From JBAZCO01 sp041654915 (lineage in GTDB: Bacteria; Bacillota; Clostridia; Christensenellales; DTU072), in the NCBI GenBank assembly GCA_041654915.1, contig JBAZCO010000004.1, positions 1 to 37,116 on the forward strand: DNA of 37,116 bases, read 5' to 3'. The translations under genes were made by a program, and so were the position numbers. Under the pieces are notes generated by a model. It made no database searches. It had not been told where the DNA came from and saw nothing but the letters and a program-made list of their open reading frames with translations. Every line of letters starts with the position of its first letter. Position 1 is the stretch's first letter. Below are positions 25,411-34,280 of this stretch, one piece after another.

Positions 25411-27840
25411 ATGAAAAAGAAAGTCTTAATAGCACTATCATTATTGATGATTGTTGCTATATCAATGATGGGTTTAGTCGCCTGTAATGGCAACGGCGAC
25501 GACGCTGAAACCGAATACCCGATTATAACTTTCAGCGGATTGACAGAACTTACCTTCTATACCAACCAGACTATTACTGCCGCAAATTTGACGGAGGGAG
25601 TTACCGCTAAAGATGCAAACGGTGTATCTTATACGGTAAGCACCTATGACACAACGGCATTAAAAGCTGAAGAAGGAACATATGTTATTACCCTAGCATG
25701 CCGTGACGAAAACAATGTGTTGGTAAGGAAGAATCTCACCGAGATATGGATTGCGGAAAGAACAATACATATGGAATATCCGCCTATTCAAGATGTGGAT
25801 AGGGCAAATTGGTCTACCTCATTAAAACTTATATCCATATCTTTTCCCCAAGCAGCGGGCAATGTGCAAACAGGGATATTTACCAGCCCGGGTACTAATC
25901 TCAACGACCCTTCCGAGGAAGAGGCGGCTACCGAACTGCTAAACTTGAGAGACCATGTAGATGAAACCGTAGACGGACAAAAAATCATCATTGCCGAAAA
26001 TTGGCTTGCATCGGATGCTATTCTTACTGCCGGAGAAAGATGGTATATCACAACTGAAAATCTAAGCAATTGGTCTTACCTTGTTAACAATCGTGACAAA
26101 GTTAAGGCAAGTGAAATGATGATAGCCGTGCAAGGCAAAGGAGCAGGCTGGAGCGCCATAATAATTAATTCGTCAGAAATAATTAGGTATGGTGAAGTCA
26201 GCGGAGAAAGTGAAGAGATTTACACAATTAAAATTCGTGTTCCCTATCAAGGAAACGATATGTCGGTAGACGCTGTTTTTGAAATCTGCGACGATGACTC
26301 AAGCGTACCATTTGTAAACTATGCAGAAAATCTTAGGCTTGCGGAAGGCGAAGAAGTAATGTATACCGCCCAAACCGTAAACGCACTAAATACCGCTATT
26401 GATAACTGCGCTGCGGCAACGGCAAGAGCCGCCTATAAGCCGCTGTTTGATATAGCGTATGATGCTTTGATTGACCTTGAAAGAAGGTTTGAGAACAAAG
26501 CTTTGGAGCTGTTGGAAGACTTGGATGAGGAGGATTACTCCACTGTCACTTGGCAAGCTTTTGTTGCAGCGGTAGATGCCGCCGCCGCTGAATTGGGCGA
26601 TGAGACGCAATATGATACTCTGTATCAACTTGCTGTTGCAGCAAAAGACGCTTTGAATCCTAAAATTGACACAAGCTCGGCGTCCGCACTCCTTTCCGAT
26701 GTAACGCAAGGCGACTACACAACCGAAAGTTGGCTGTCATTTAAGCAGGCTGTGGATGCAGCTGTTGCAGAGGATGATAATCAAGCCGAATTTGATAGTC
26801 TGCTTGCTTTAGCGGTTACGGCAAAGGGCAACCTTGTAAGCAAGGACACTCTTACAGAAGCCGTAAAGCTAAAGAGTATGGAAATCTACGGTGAAACCGC
26901 CTTTGTTACACACGCTGGTATGCCTACAAGCAACTTGGTTGAATCAGTTGGCGAAGGCAACGGAGAGCAAGGTACGGCATATAACCAGCTTTATGCGTTC
27001 ATCCAATATGCGGAGAATCCCGTTCAACTAACCGAAAACTTGAACTTTGAAATGGCTGCGGGCGATATATGGTATCTGCAGATGCTAAGCGTTGGCGGCG
27101 GCTATGTATTGGGCGGCGGCACAGAAGGAACTAAGGTCGCAGGCAGCGTTGACGACGGGTCATTGCTCAATGCAGTCATACCCATTGGCGAGGGTAGCGC
27201 TGCTAAGAATATGCTGCGCATAAGTTATACCGATGTGCAAAACTATGCGGTAAAAGAGGGTGACGACTATGTCATAACCGTATATTATACCGCTTCGGGC
27301 TTGTTCCTATATGTAGATTTAGTATTTGAGCTTGCAGCTCCAACCGTTGAGGATATGACATTCATAGGTTCAGATTGGGGCGGCAGCTTAAGTAGCAATC
27401 CTGCCATACAGAGCAGTTTTCTTTATAAGTATGTGGGCGACGGAGCAGGCGATGTTGCAACCGATTATGTAGCGGTCGCTTATTACAATTACACGCAGGA
27501 AGCTGTTGAGGGAATCAAGACCGCTGACAAACTTAACGATGCAATATTCGGAGCGGGAGACACCTTCTACATCCAATTTGAATCACTAAGCGGCGGTTTT
27601 AGCTTTCTTGACGGCGAAGGAAATATCGTAAGCCCTATGACAGGTCTACCTCAACTGCAAGTTGTAGGCTATGACCCAGAGAAAACTTTGATAGCCGTGA
27701 CAAAAAACTGTTTTGAAATCACATTTGAGGACTTGACGACATACGGCATGCTAAATCAAGACGAAACGGCTATGGTATTAAATATCCGAGTTGCTTATGC
27801 CGGGCTAAATGCGGATATATCATTATATTTTGAAATATAA
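25411..27840 (+). CDS. Modular lipoprotein with FIVAR-like repeats and a triplicated beta domain
   Basis: 809 residues; GGAG upstream of the ATG. The lipobox is LVAC with Cys25. Residues ~36-118 look like a bacterial Ig-type domain. A ~160-residue beta-rich domain (~125-293) is followed by three helical FIVAR-like repeats at ~317-355, ~365-416 and ~423-476 (for example DYSTVTWQAFVAAVDAA and DYTTESWLSFKQAVDAA). Two more divergent copies of the beta domain follow (~488-645 and ~650-809), each ending in a strand like VDLVFEL or ISLYFEI. Such spaced modules usually belong to glycan-binding surface proteins. Its place right after the solute-binding protein suggests that it holds the same polysaccharide at the cell surface. 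No catalytic motif is seen. Confidence 0.65.
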   Translation: MKKKVLIALSLLMIVAISMMGLVACNGNGDDAETEYPIITFSGLTELTFYTNQTITAANLTEGVTAKDANGVSYTVSTYDTTALKAEEGTYVITLACRDENNVLVRKNLTEIWIAERTIHMEYPPIQDVDRANWSTSLKLISISFPQAAGNVQTGIFTSPGTNLNDPSEEEAATELLNLRDHVDETVDGQKIIIAENWLASDAILTAGERWYITTENLSNWSYLVNNRDKVKASEMMIAVQGKGAGWSAIIINSSEIIRYGEVSGESEEIYTIKIRVPYQGNDMSVDAVFEICDDDSSVPFVNYAENLRLAEGEEVMYTAQTVNALNTAIDNCAAATARAAYKPLFDIAYDALIDLERRFENKALELLEDLDEEDYSTVTWQAFVAAVDAAAAELGDETQYDTLYQLAVAAKDALNPKIDTSSASALLSDVTQGDYTTESWLSFKQAVDAAVAEDDNQAEFDSLLALAVTAKGNLVSKDTLTEAVKLKSMEIYGETAFVTHAGMPTSNLVESVGEGNGEQGTAYNQLYAFIQYAENPVQLTENLNFEMAAGDIWYLQMLSVGGGYVLGGGTEGTKVAGSVDDGSLLNAVIPIGEGSAAKNMLRISYTDVQNYAVKEGDDYVITVYYTASGLFLYVDLVFELAAPTVEDMTFIGSDWGGSLSSNPAIQSSFLYKYVGDGAGDVATDYVAVAYYNYTQEAVEGIKTADKLNDAIFGAGDTFYIQFESLSGGFSFLDGEGNIVSPMTGLPQLQVVGYDPEKTLIAVTKNCFEITFEDLTTYGMLNQDETAMVLNIRVAYAGLNADISLYFEI

Positions 27841-27842
27841 CC

Positions 27843-27862
27843 CCTTTCTTTAATAGGAAAGG
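27843..27862 (+). other. Short intercistronic hairpin
   Basis: CCTTTC (27843-27848) pairs with GAAAGG (27857-27862) around an 8-nt loop, 3 bp after the lipoprotein stop, without a T tract. It lies in the longest gap (87 bp) of the locus. It may slow exonucleases or attenuate rather than terminate. Confidence 0.35.
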
Positions 27863-27927
27863 CAACTGACAATTTAAAAATCGTGCAAAACCAATGAAAA
27901 AAATGCATTGAGTTAGGAGAAGGCAAG

Positions 27928-29307
27928 GTGAACAAATATGACATAACCAATAGCCAATTAAAGCTATCTAAGCAATTGTTCACCCTGTCCTTACCCGCTA
28001 TGGTTAGTCTTGCCGTGCAGGCTCTATATAATATAGTCGATAGATTGTTTATCGGGAATATTCCGGAGCTTGCAATCGGCGGACTTGCCGCACTTACCGC
28101 AATTAATCCCATATTGAATATTATCATTGCCATAGGCACTATGTTTGGTGTGGGCGGCGCAGTATTCTATTCTTTATCGCTTGGCAAAGGCGATTATGAA
28201 ACTTCAAAAAAGATACTTGGCAACACCTGCTTGTTGCTTGCAGTTTCTAATATAGCTTTTGTTGCTTTGATTATGATTTTTTTTGATACCATTGTTTCGG
28301 CAATAGGGATAGAAAAAGAAATCATCAAACTTGCCAAGACCTATTTCTTTGCAATAGCGCCCTTTAGCATATTTTGGGCGGTGGGCTTAGGGATGAATAA
28401 CTTTATCAGGGCAGACGGCAAGGCTAAGTTTGCTATGATAACAATACTCTCGGGCGCTATTACAAATATTTTGTTAGATGCGCTGTTTATCTTGGTATTC
28501 AAGATGGGTATATTGGGAGCAGGTTTGGCAACGGGCTTGGCTCAACTTATATCCTTTGTGTTTGTAATGTATTTCTTTAGGAGCAAACACTGCCGTTTTC
28601 GGTTGAACCTCAAGGATATAAGATTCAACTTTGCTAGAACAAAGAGGATAAGCTACTATGGCATACCCTCGTTAATAACTGTAATATGCAATAGCATACT
28701 TAACCTTTTTATTATTTGGCATTTAACCAATCCCAAAATTTTAAAAGGTTATGATATGGATGCAGCGCTAGCGGTACAGGGAATAATATTTTCTTTGCTT
28801 TCGCTTTTGCATATACCTATACACGCCTTTTCGCAAGGTATGCAGCCTCTGGTTGGCTATAACTATGGCAAGCAACAATATGATAATGTTTTTAAGGTAT
28901 ATAAAATTGCCTTAAAATACACTATGATTATATCCACCGCAGTCAGTGTTTTGGTGCTTGTCTTTAGTGAATATATTGTTATGGCGTTTGACGGCAGCAG
29001 AGAGCTAGGTGCATTCGGTCCAAATGCCGTGCGGTTGTGGAACTTCTTGCTGCCCTTGGTGGCGTTTGAAATGATATCCATAGCTCTGTTTCAGGCAATG
29101 GGGCGGGGTAAGATATGTATGTTGTTGGTGGTATTTAGGCAGCTGTTAGTTCTCTTAGCTCTAATAGCTTTGCTCACAGTTAGATTTGGCATATGGGGAA
29201 TTTATATCTCTATGCCGATTGCCGATGTATTGACATCGATACTTATTGTTATTATATTATATGTGATGACAAAAAAAATAAAGGTAAAGGTACAAAATGA
29301 AAAGTAG
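27928..29307 (+). CDS. MATE-family multidrug/metabolite exporter
   Basis: 459 residues from a GTG with AGGAG upstream. Twelve membrane helices are arranged in two homologous halves. The family opening reads PAMVSLAVQALYNIVDRLFIGNI, followed by FGVGGAVFYSLSLGKGD and, between the halves, HIPIHAFSQGMQPLVGYNYG. MATE proteins expel organic cations or drugs using a proton or sodium gradient. Inside this sugar-catabolic locus it may release a toxic intermediate or by-product (inference). It overlaps the next gene by 11 bp. Confidence 0.92.
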   Translation: MNKYDITNSQLKLSKQLFTLSLPAMVSLAVQALYNIVDRLFIGNIPELAIGGLAALTAINPILNIIIAIGTMFGVGGAVFYSLSLGKGDYETSKKILGNTCLLLAVSNIAFVALIMIFFDTIVSAIGIEKEIIKLAKTYFFAIAPFSIFWAVGLGMNNFIRADGKAKFAMITILSGAITNILLDALFILVFKMGILGAGLATGLAQLISFVFVMYFFRSKHCRFRLNLKDIRFNFARTKRISYYGIPSLITVICNSILNLFIIWHLTNPKILKGYDMDAALAVQGIIFSLLSLLHIPIHAFSQGMQPLVGYNYGKQQYDNVFKVYKIALKYTMIISTAVSVLVLVFSEYIVMAFDGSRELGAFGPNAVRLWNFLLPLVAFEMISIALFQAMGRGKICMLLVVFRQLLVLLALIALLTVRFGIWGIYISMPIADVLTSILIVIILYVMTKKIKVKVQNEK

Positions 29308-30883
29308 CGCAGCTGAATTAATAGTGGAGAAAAGCAAGGGAATTATTGTTGAAAAATTTTCAAGTTTGGACTTGAATGTAAGCAACCTTGCCAATTATCT
29401 TAACATAACTATTGAGCATCTCAGCCGCACCTTTAAAAAAGTTGAGGGTGAGAACATCAACAACTACATTATTAAAGCAAAAATTGCTAAAGCGTGCGAA
29501 TACATAAGAAATACGGAGATGCCCATTAACAAGATATCCCTTATGTGCGGATTTGTAGATTATTCGTCCTTTAGGAGAAACTTTAAGAAATTTATGAATC
29601 TGTCGCCCAATGTTTATAGGAAAAAATTTGGCAAAATCCTGCCCGCTCCCAAAGAGCTTATTCTTGGCAATGATGTAAACCTTCCTATGTCCGACACCCC
29701 AAGCATTTTATTTAATCACATAATTGTTAACAACAAGTTAATAAATAACAGGATTGTCTTTCAACCTATGGAGTGTTTTGACGGCAGCATTGACGGCAGC
29801 CCGAGCGAGCGCACCATAAATAGATATAAAAGCTTTGCCGAGGGCGGACCGGGTATAATATGGTTTGAATCTGTTGCCGTGGCAGAGGAGGGGAGGTCAA
29901 ACCCCTGCCAGCTTTATTTGCAAGAAAGCAATATTGACAGCTACAAAAAACTTGTTTCAAATATTAAGCAGTGGTGCTATGCTAAAAACGGATTTGAGCC
30001 TATTGTCATACTTCAAGCTACGCACAGCGGCAAGTACAGCGCCCCCAACGGCATAAAAAAACCCTTGATAGCTTATCACAGCCCGTTCTTTGAAAATGAA
30101 AAAGATGTTGAAACAACTATAGTTACCGATGAGTATCTTAAAGTTCAAGAGGATAATTATGTAAAAACGGCGCTGCTGTCTCAAGAAGCCGGCTTTGACG
30201 GTATAGACATAAAGAGTTGTCACAAATATTTAATTTCCGACTTGTTGGGCGCATACACAAGAAAGGGAGAATATGGCGGCAGTTTTGAAAACCGTACGAA
30301 GTTTTTAAGAAATGTTATTGCAAAATGCAGACAGGCTACTCAAAAAAGCTTTATCGTTACTACAAGGCTAAATATGTACGACGGATTGCCTTATCCTTAT
30401 GGCTTTGGCGTAAACATGCATAGCGGCGTTGAGCCTGACTTTAGCGAAGGGTTGGAGCTAATCAAACTTTTGAGTAAACATATAGAACTAATTAATATTA
30501 CCATAGGCAATCCGTTTATCAACCCGCATCTCAACAGGCCTTTCGATAAAGGTGGGTATCTGCCTCCCGAAAGTCCTCTCGTTAGTGTAAAAAGACTTAT
30601 TGATGCTGCAAAGGTAGTGCAGCAAACCTATAAAGATTTAAAAGTGGTATGCTCCGGTCTTAGTTATCTCAAAGAGTATAGTATAAATTTGGCAGCCGGC
30701 TGTTTGGAGCAAGGGTACAGTTCTTTTGCGGGATTTGCCCGTTTGAGTTTATCCAATCCAAACTTCCCAAACGAGATAAGCAAAGGCAACGGCATACAAA
30801 ATTATTGCATAACTTGCAGCAAATGTTCAACAATGTTAATAAACGGCAGGAGAGCATATTGCGCAATAAGAGGCGACAAGTGA
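29297..30883 (+). CDS. AraC-type DNA-binding domain fused to Old Yellow Enzyme flavoprotein
   Basis: 528 residues in one continuous frame. Residues ~25-111 are a full AraC/XylS domain with two helix-turn-helix units: LNVSNLANYLNITIEHLSR, then MPINKISLMCGFVDYSSFRR with NLSPNVYRKKF. After a ~25-residue linker, residues ~137-528 are an OYE/NADH:flavin oxidoreductase TIM barrel: NRIVFQPMEC, GFDGIDIKSCHKYL (His309), TRKGEYGGSFENR and a phosphate-binding C-terminal half. It ends with a CxxCxxC-x11-C iron-sulfur motif (Cys504, 507, 510, 522). The AraC part suggests it controls this locus. The flavin barrel may act as a redox or ligand sensor, or keep enzyme activity. A stand-alone paralogue follows at 33040. 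A fusion of this kind is unusual in my knowledge; see findings. Confidence 0.88.
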   Translation: MKSSAAELIVEKSKGIIVEKFSSLDLNVSNLANYLNITIEHLSRTFKKVEGENINNYIIKAKIAKACEYIRNTEMPINKISLMCGFVDYSSFRRNFKKFMNLSPNVYRKKFGKILPAPKELILGNDVNLPMSDTPSILFNHIIVNNKLINNRIVFQPMECFDGSIDGSPSERTINRYKSFAEGGPGIIWFESVAVAEEGRSNPCQLYLQESNIDSYKKLVSNIKQWCYAKNGFEPIVILQATHSGKYSAPNGIKKPLIAYHSPFFENEKDVETTIVTDEYLKVQEDNYVKTALLSQEAGFDGIDIKSCHKYLISDLLGAYTRKGEYGGSFENRTKFLRNVIAKCRQATQKSFIVTTRLNMYDGLPYPYGFGVNMHSGVEPDFSEGLELIKLLSKHIELINITIGNPFINPHLNRPFDKGGYLPPESPLVSVKRLIDAAKVVQQTYKDLKVVCSGLSYLKEYSINLAAGCLEQGYSSFAGFARLSLSNPNFPNEISKGNGIQNYCITCSKCSTMLINGRRAYCAIRGDK

Positions 30884-30891
30884 GGTATATG

Positions 30892-32118
30892 ATGAAAGAC
30901 AGAATTCTTTTTGAAGAGGTAAGAAAAATTATTCCTTGGTCAACACAGACCAATGCCAAGCGTCCCAAACAGTTTATGGGCGAAACTATGCCCTTGTTTA
31001 TCGATAGGGCAAAAGGTATCAAGATGTGGGATAGCGAGGGGCGTCAATATGACGACTATTTTTGCGCTTGCGGTCCTATAATACTCGGCTATGCCTACGA
31101 TAAGGTCAACGATGCTGCCAAGAAAGCCATTGACGACGGCATAATCTTTAGTATGGCATCAACGATAGAATACAAGTTGGCGCAAAAATTTATCCAATTG
31201 ATACCTTCGTTGCAATGGGTAAGGTTCTTAAAGACAGGCAATGATGTCACTTCGGCTGCTGTGCGTATAGCCAGAGCATACAAGGGCAAGGAAAAGATTT
31301 TGCAATACGGGTATCACGGTTGGAGTGATTGGTATCAATCGGCAACAGGTATGCGAAAGCAACAGGGAGTACCCGATTTTAACAGGGAATGTTCTGTTAC
31401 TTTCAAATATAATGACATCGATGAGCTTGAAAAAACAATCAAGGCAGACGATAATATTGCGGGCATTATTTTAACTCCTTACGATTGGAAAAATGAACCG
31501 AGTAAGGATTATTTTGCTAAGTTAAGAGAGTTATGCACCAATTATGACATACCTTTAATCTTTGATGAAATTCTTTCGGGATTTCGTATGGGGCTTGGAG
31601 GAGCGCAAGCAGAATTTGGAGTAGAGGCGGATATTGTGTGTTACGCAAAGGCAATCTCCAACGGCTTTCCGCTGTCGGTTATAGGCGGCAAAAAGAAGTT
31701 TGGAGATATTTGGGATAACGATAAGACAATGATTACCACAACCTATGCAGGCGAAATAGTATCCATAGCAGCGGCTATCGCCACACTAGACGAGCTTGTG
31801 GAAAAGGATGTTTTCACACACATAGGCAGCGTTGGCAAAGTGTTGCATAATGGTATTCAAAAAATCATTGAAAAAACGCAGCTGCCCCTTTATTTCACAG
31901 GACGGGCAGGTTTAACAAGGCTGTTTGCCAAGACGGGAGATGTGCAAAAGGATTACGATATACAGTGCAAAATATCTCGCTATTATATGTCGCAGGGCTT
32001 TTTTGTAAGAGAACACGGCGGAGTGAGCTATTATTTAAACTATTCGCACAAACAGGACGACATAGAAAGATTATTAAATGTAACAGAAGCTGCATTCTTA
32101 TCGGGGTTTGAAAAATGA
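30892..32118 (+). CDS. Class III PLP aminotransferase, GSA-aminomutase-like
   Basis: 408 residues from the ATG at 30892, six bases after GAGG; the ATG just before it at 30889 is too close. The fold-type I PLP pattern includes PLFIDRAKGIKMWDSEGRQYDDYF, LKTGNDVTSAAVRIARAYKGK, QYGYHGWSDWY, LIFDEILSGFRMGLGGAQAEFGV and the PLP lysine in VCYAKAISNGFPLSVIGG. The closest described family is glutamate-1-semialdehyde 2,1-aminomutase and its sugar-acting relatives. No tetrapyrrole genes are nearby, so transamination of a keto- or aminosugar intermediate is more likely. It sits between the regulator and the Gfo/Idh gene, overlapping the latter by 4 bp (ATGA). Confidence 0.88.
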   Translation: MKDRILFEEVRKIIPWSTQTNAKRPKQFMGETMPLFIDRAKGIKMWDSEGRQYDDYFCACGPIILGYAYDKVNDAAKKAIDDGIIFSMASTIEYKLAQKFIQLIPSLQWVRFLKTGNDVTSAAVRIARAYKGKEKILQYGYHGWSDWYQSATGMRKQQGVPDFNRECSVTFKYNDIDELEKTIKADDNIAGIILTPYDWKNEPSKDYFAKLRELCTNYDIPLIFDEILSGFRMGLGGAQAEFGVEADIVCYAKAISNGFPLSVIGGKKKFGDIWDNDKTMITTTYAGEIVSIAAAIATLDELVEKDVFTHIGSVGKVLHNGIQKIIEKTQLPLYFTGRAGLTRLFAKTGDVQKDYDIQCKISRYYMSQGFFVREHGGVSYYLNYSHKQDDIERLLNVTEAAFLSGFEK

Positions 32119-33056
32119 AGATAGGTTTTATTGGCGCAAGCGGGCATTTTCAACAGTGTCTAACAGCAAAATATGATAGCTTAGAATACATAGGCTGCTG
32201 CAAGTCTGCGTTAGACGAGGATATCACACCTCTAATTGCTGCCTTTAATAGCCTTGGGATTAACCCTGTTATATATGACAATGTGGACGCTCTTTTGGAT
32301 AGCGGCATAGATACGGTAGTTGTAGACGGTATATTCAATACACATAGCGAGTGCATAATTAAAGCGCTAAAAAAGAATATAAATGTAATATCAGAGAAAC
32401 CTTTGGCAACCACCATTGAGGATTATTATGCGCTTAAAGAAATAGTTTTAGCCTCAAAATCAAGACTGTTTACGCTTTTTACAATGCGATACGAAGGATG
32501 TTTTGCCACGGTAAAAGATATGCTTGCAAAAGAGGCTATTGGCAAGATAAGACTTATTAATGCGCAAAAGTCTTATAAGTTGGGTTCAAGACCTGACTTT
32601 TACAAATCAAGGCAAGCATTTGGCGGTTTCATACCTTGGGTCGGCATCCATATGATAGATTTAATCTTGTGGTATACAGGCAAAAAGGTGATAGACCTAA
32701 ACGCTTATCAAAGCCGCCTGTACAATAAAGGACATAAAGAGCTTGAAGTATCGGCAACAATAAATATGCAATTGGAGGAGGAGATTTTAACAGTTATCAA
32801 CGCTGATTACCTTCGCCCAAACAATATGGCAGGTCACGGCGACGACAGAATACGCATTGTGGGAACGCACGGTATTATCGAAGTTCAAAATAACGAAGTG
32901 TTTTTGAACGGCTGTAAGATAAAAACAAAGGATACTCAACCAATATTTCAAGCATTTGTTAACAACGGGGTTTGCGATGGCTTGTATTCAACGGAAATAG
33001 CTTTGCTTGCGCAAGCCTCAGCAGATAAAGGAGTAAAAAATGCTACCAAGATATGA
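32115..33056 (+). CDS. Gfo/Idh/MocA-family NAD(P)-dependent oxidoreductase
   Basis: 313 residues; the ATG overlaps the previous stop. The Rossmann start is MKIGFIGASGHF. VDGIFNTHSECIIKALKKN leads to the family-defining EKP in NVISEKPLATT. The substrate-binding alpha/beta domain has GGFIPWVGIHMIDLILWYTG, with the His that usually serves as proton relay. These enzymes oxidise or reduce hydroxyls of sugars, inositols and their derivatives, which fits making the keto group that the neighbouring aminotransferase would use. It is slightly shorter than average for the family. Substrate unknown. Confidence 0.9.
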   Translation: MKIGFIGASGHFQQCLTAKYDSLEYIGCCKSALDEDITPLIAAFNSLGINPVIYDNVDALLDSGIDTVVVDGIFNTHSECIIKALKKNINVISEKPLATTIEDYYALKEIVLASKSRLFTLFTMRYEGCFATVKDMLAKEAIGKIRLINAQKSYKLGSRPDFYKSRQAFGGFIPWVGIHMIDLILWYTGKKVIDLNAYQSRLYNKGHKELEVSATINMQLEEEILTVINADYLRPNNMAGHGDDRIRIVGTHGIIEVQNNEVFLNGCKIKTKDTQPIFQAFVNNGVCDGLYSTEIALLAQASADKGVKNATKI

Positions 33057-34272
33057 TAATATAGACTTGTTATTTGAAAAATCATACATAAACAACAAAC
33101 TTATTCATAACAGAATAGTTTTTAATCCCATGGAGGGTTGTGACGCCAACGGCGACGGTTCGCCAAGCGAGTTGGTTGAAAAAAGATACTCAGGGTTTGC
33201 AGGCGGCGGCGCAGGAATAATATGGATGGAAGCGGTTGCCATTTGCGAGGACGGAAAAGCTAACCCAAGACAGCTATACTTAAATAATGCCAATCTCGAC
33301 GCTTTCAAAAAATTGGTGGAGGATATAAAAAACAAGGGCATTAAGCAAAACGGCTTTGAGCCTGTTGTGATTATTCAAGCTACTCATAGCGGCCGGTACA
33401 GCAAATCTTCAACGGGCGAGAGCCGCCCGCAAATAGCATACAACAATCCCCTGTTTGAAAAAGAGCCTATAAGCCGCTCCAATATAGTGAGCGATGATTA
33501 TTTGCAAAGTTTGGAAGATAAATATGTCGATTTTGCACAATTGGCAATGGCGGCGGGTTTTGACGGCATAGACATAAAAGCTTGTCACCGCTATTTGGTA
33601 AACGAACTTTTGTCGGCATATACCAGAGAGGGATTGTACGGCGGCAGCTTTGAAAATAGAACTAGATTGTTGCGAAATAGTGTTGAGAAGGTCAAGGCAA
33701 TATCTAAGGACGGTTTTATCGTCACCTCCAGACTGAATATGTATGACGGTTTCCCCTATCCTTACGGGTTTGGAGTAAGGCCAGACGAGGGAATTGATAT
33801 GGACTTTACCGAAGGTATTAAGCTTGTCAAAACATTAAAGCTTCCGCTTATAAATATTTCTATAGGAAACCCCTATGTCAACCCCGAAGTTAACCGACCT
33901 TGCAACGGTACTCCTTTAAAGGAAGCATACGAAAAGGCGGTTAGCAATCTTTTAGTTGCGGCAAAGGCGGCAAACAGTGCGGGGGACACGCAGGTGGTAT
34001 GTTCGGGCATAAGCGGACTTAAAGCAGATGCGCCCTATGTTGCGGCAGGAGCTATTTTTCAAGGCTACTGTTCGTATGCAGGTTTTGGAAGAATGACTTT
34101 TGCATACCCTAACTTTGTAAAAAATATAAAAAAAGGCTTGGAAGTTAATAAATGCTGTATTACCTGCGGAAAGTGCAGCGAACTTATGAGGGCGGGTAGC
34201 AAAGCAGGATGCGTAATAAGGGATAAATTTTATTTTGAGCTGTACAAAAAAGATGTGATGAAAAAGAAATGA
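33040..34272 (+). CDS. Old Yellow Enzyme-family NADH:flavin oxidoreductase (stand-alone)
   Basis: 410 residues; AAAGGAG precedes the ATG, which overlaps the Gfo/Idh gene by 17 bp. It is a full-length TIM-barrel paralogue of the AraC-fused protein: NRIVFNPMEGCDANGDGSPS, VVIIQATHSGRYS, GFDGIDIKACHRYLVNELL, TREGLYGGSFENR, and a final CxxCxxC-x11-C cluster (Cys373, 376, 379, 391). OYE enzymes reduce activated C=C bonds using FMN. Iron-sulfur-containing relatives (2,4-dienoyl-CoA reductase, BaiCD types) carry an additional NAD/FAD domain that is missing here, so the electron donor is unclear. It may reduce an unsaturated keto-sugar produced in this pathway (inference). Confidence 0.88.
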   Translation: MLPRYDNIDLLFEKSYINNKLIHNRIVFNPMEGCDANGDGSPSELVEKRYSGFAGGGAGIIWMEAVAICEDGKANPRQLYLNNANLDAFKKLVEDIKNKGIKQNGFEPVVIIQATHSGRYSKSSTGESRPQIAYNNPLFEKEPISRSNIVSDDYLQSLEDKYVDFAQLAMAAGFDGIDIKACHRYLVNELLSAYTREGLYGGSFENRTRLLRNSVEKVKAISKDGFIVTSRLNMYDGFPYPYGFGVRPDEGIDMDFTEGIKLVKTLKLPLINISIGNPYVNPEVNRPCNGTPLKEAYEKAVSNLLVAAKAANSAGDTQVVCSGISGLKADAPYVAAGAIFQGYCSYAGFGRMTFAYPNFVKNIKKGLEVNKCCITCGKCSELMRAGSKAGCVIRDKFYFELYKKDVMKKK

Positions 34273-34280
34273 AGGTGAAT

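Noticed and set aside
27843..27862. Terminator after the modular lipoprotein
   Set aside because: The hairpin has a 6-bp stem but no following T tract, so read-through into the MATE gene is expected.
29297..30883. The possibility that the AraC-OYE fusion is two genes
   Set aside because: The frame is continuous with a short natural linker, and no ribosome binding site or clear start codon context precedes the OYE part.
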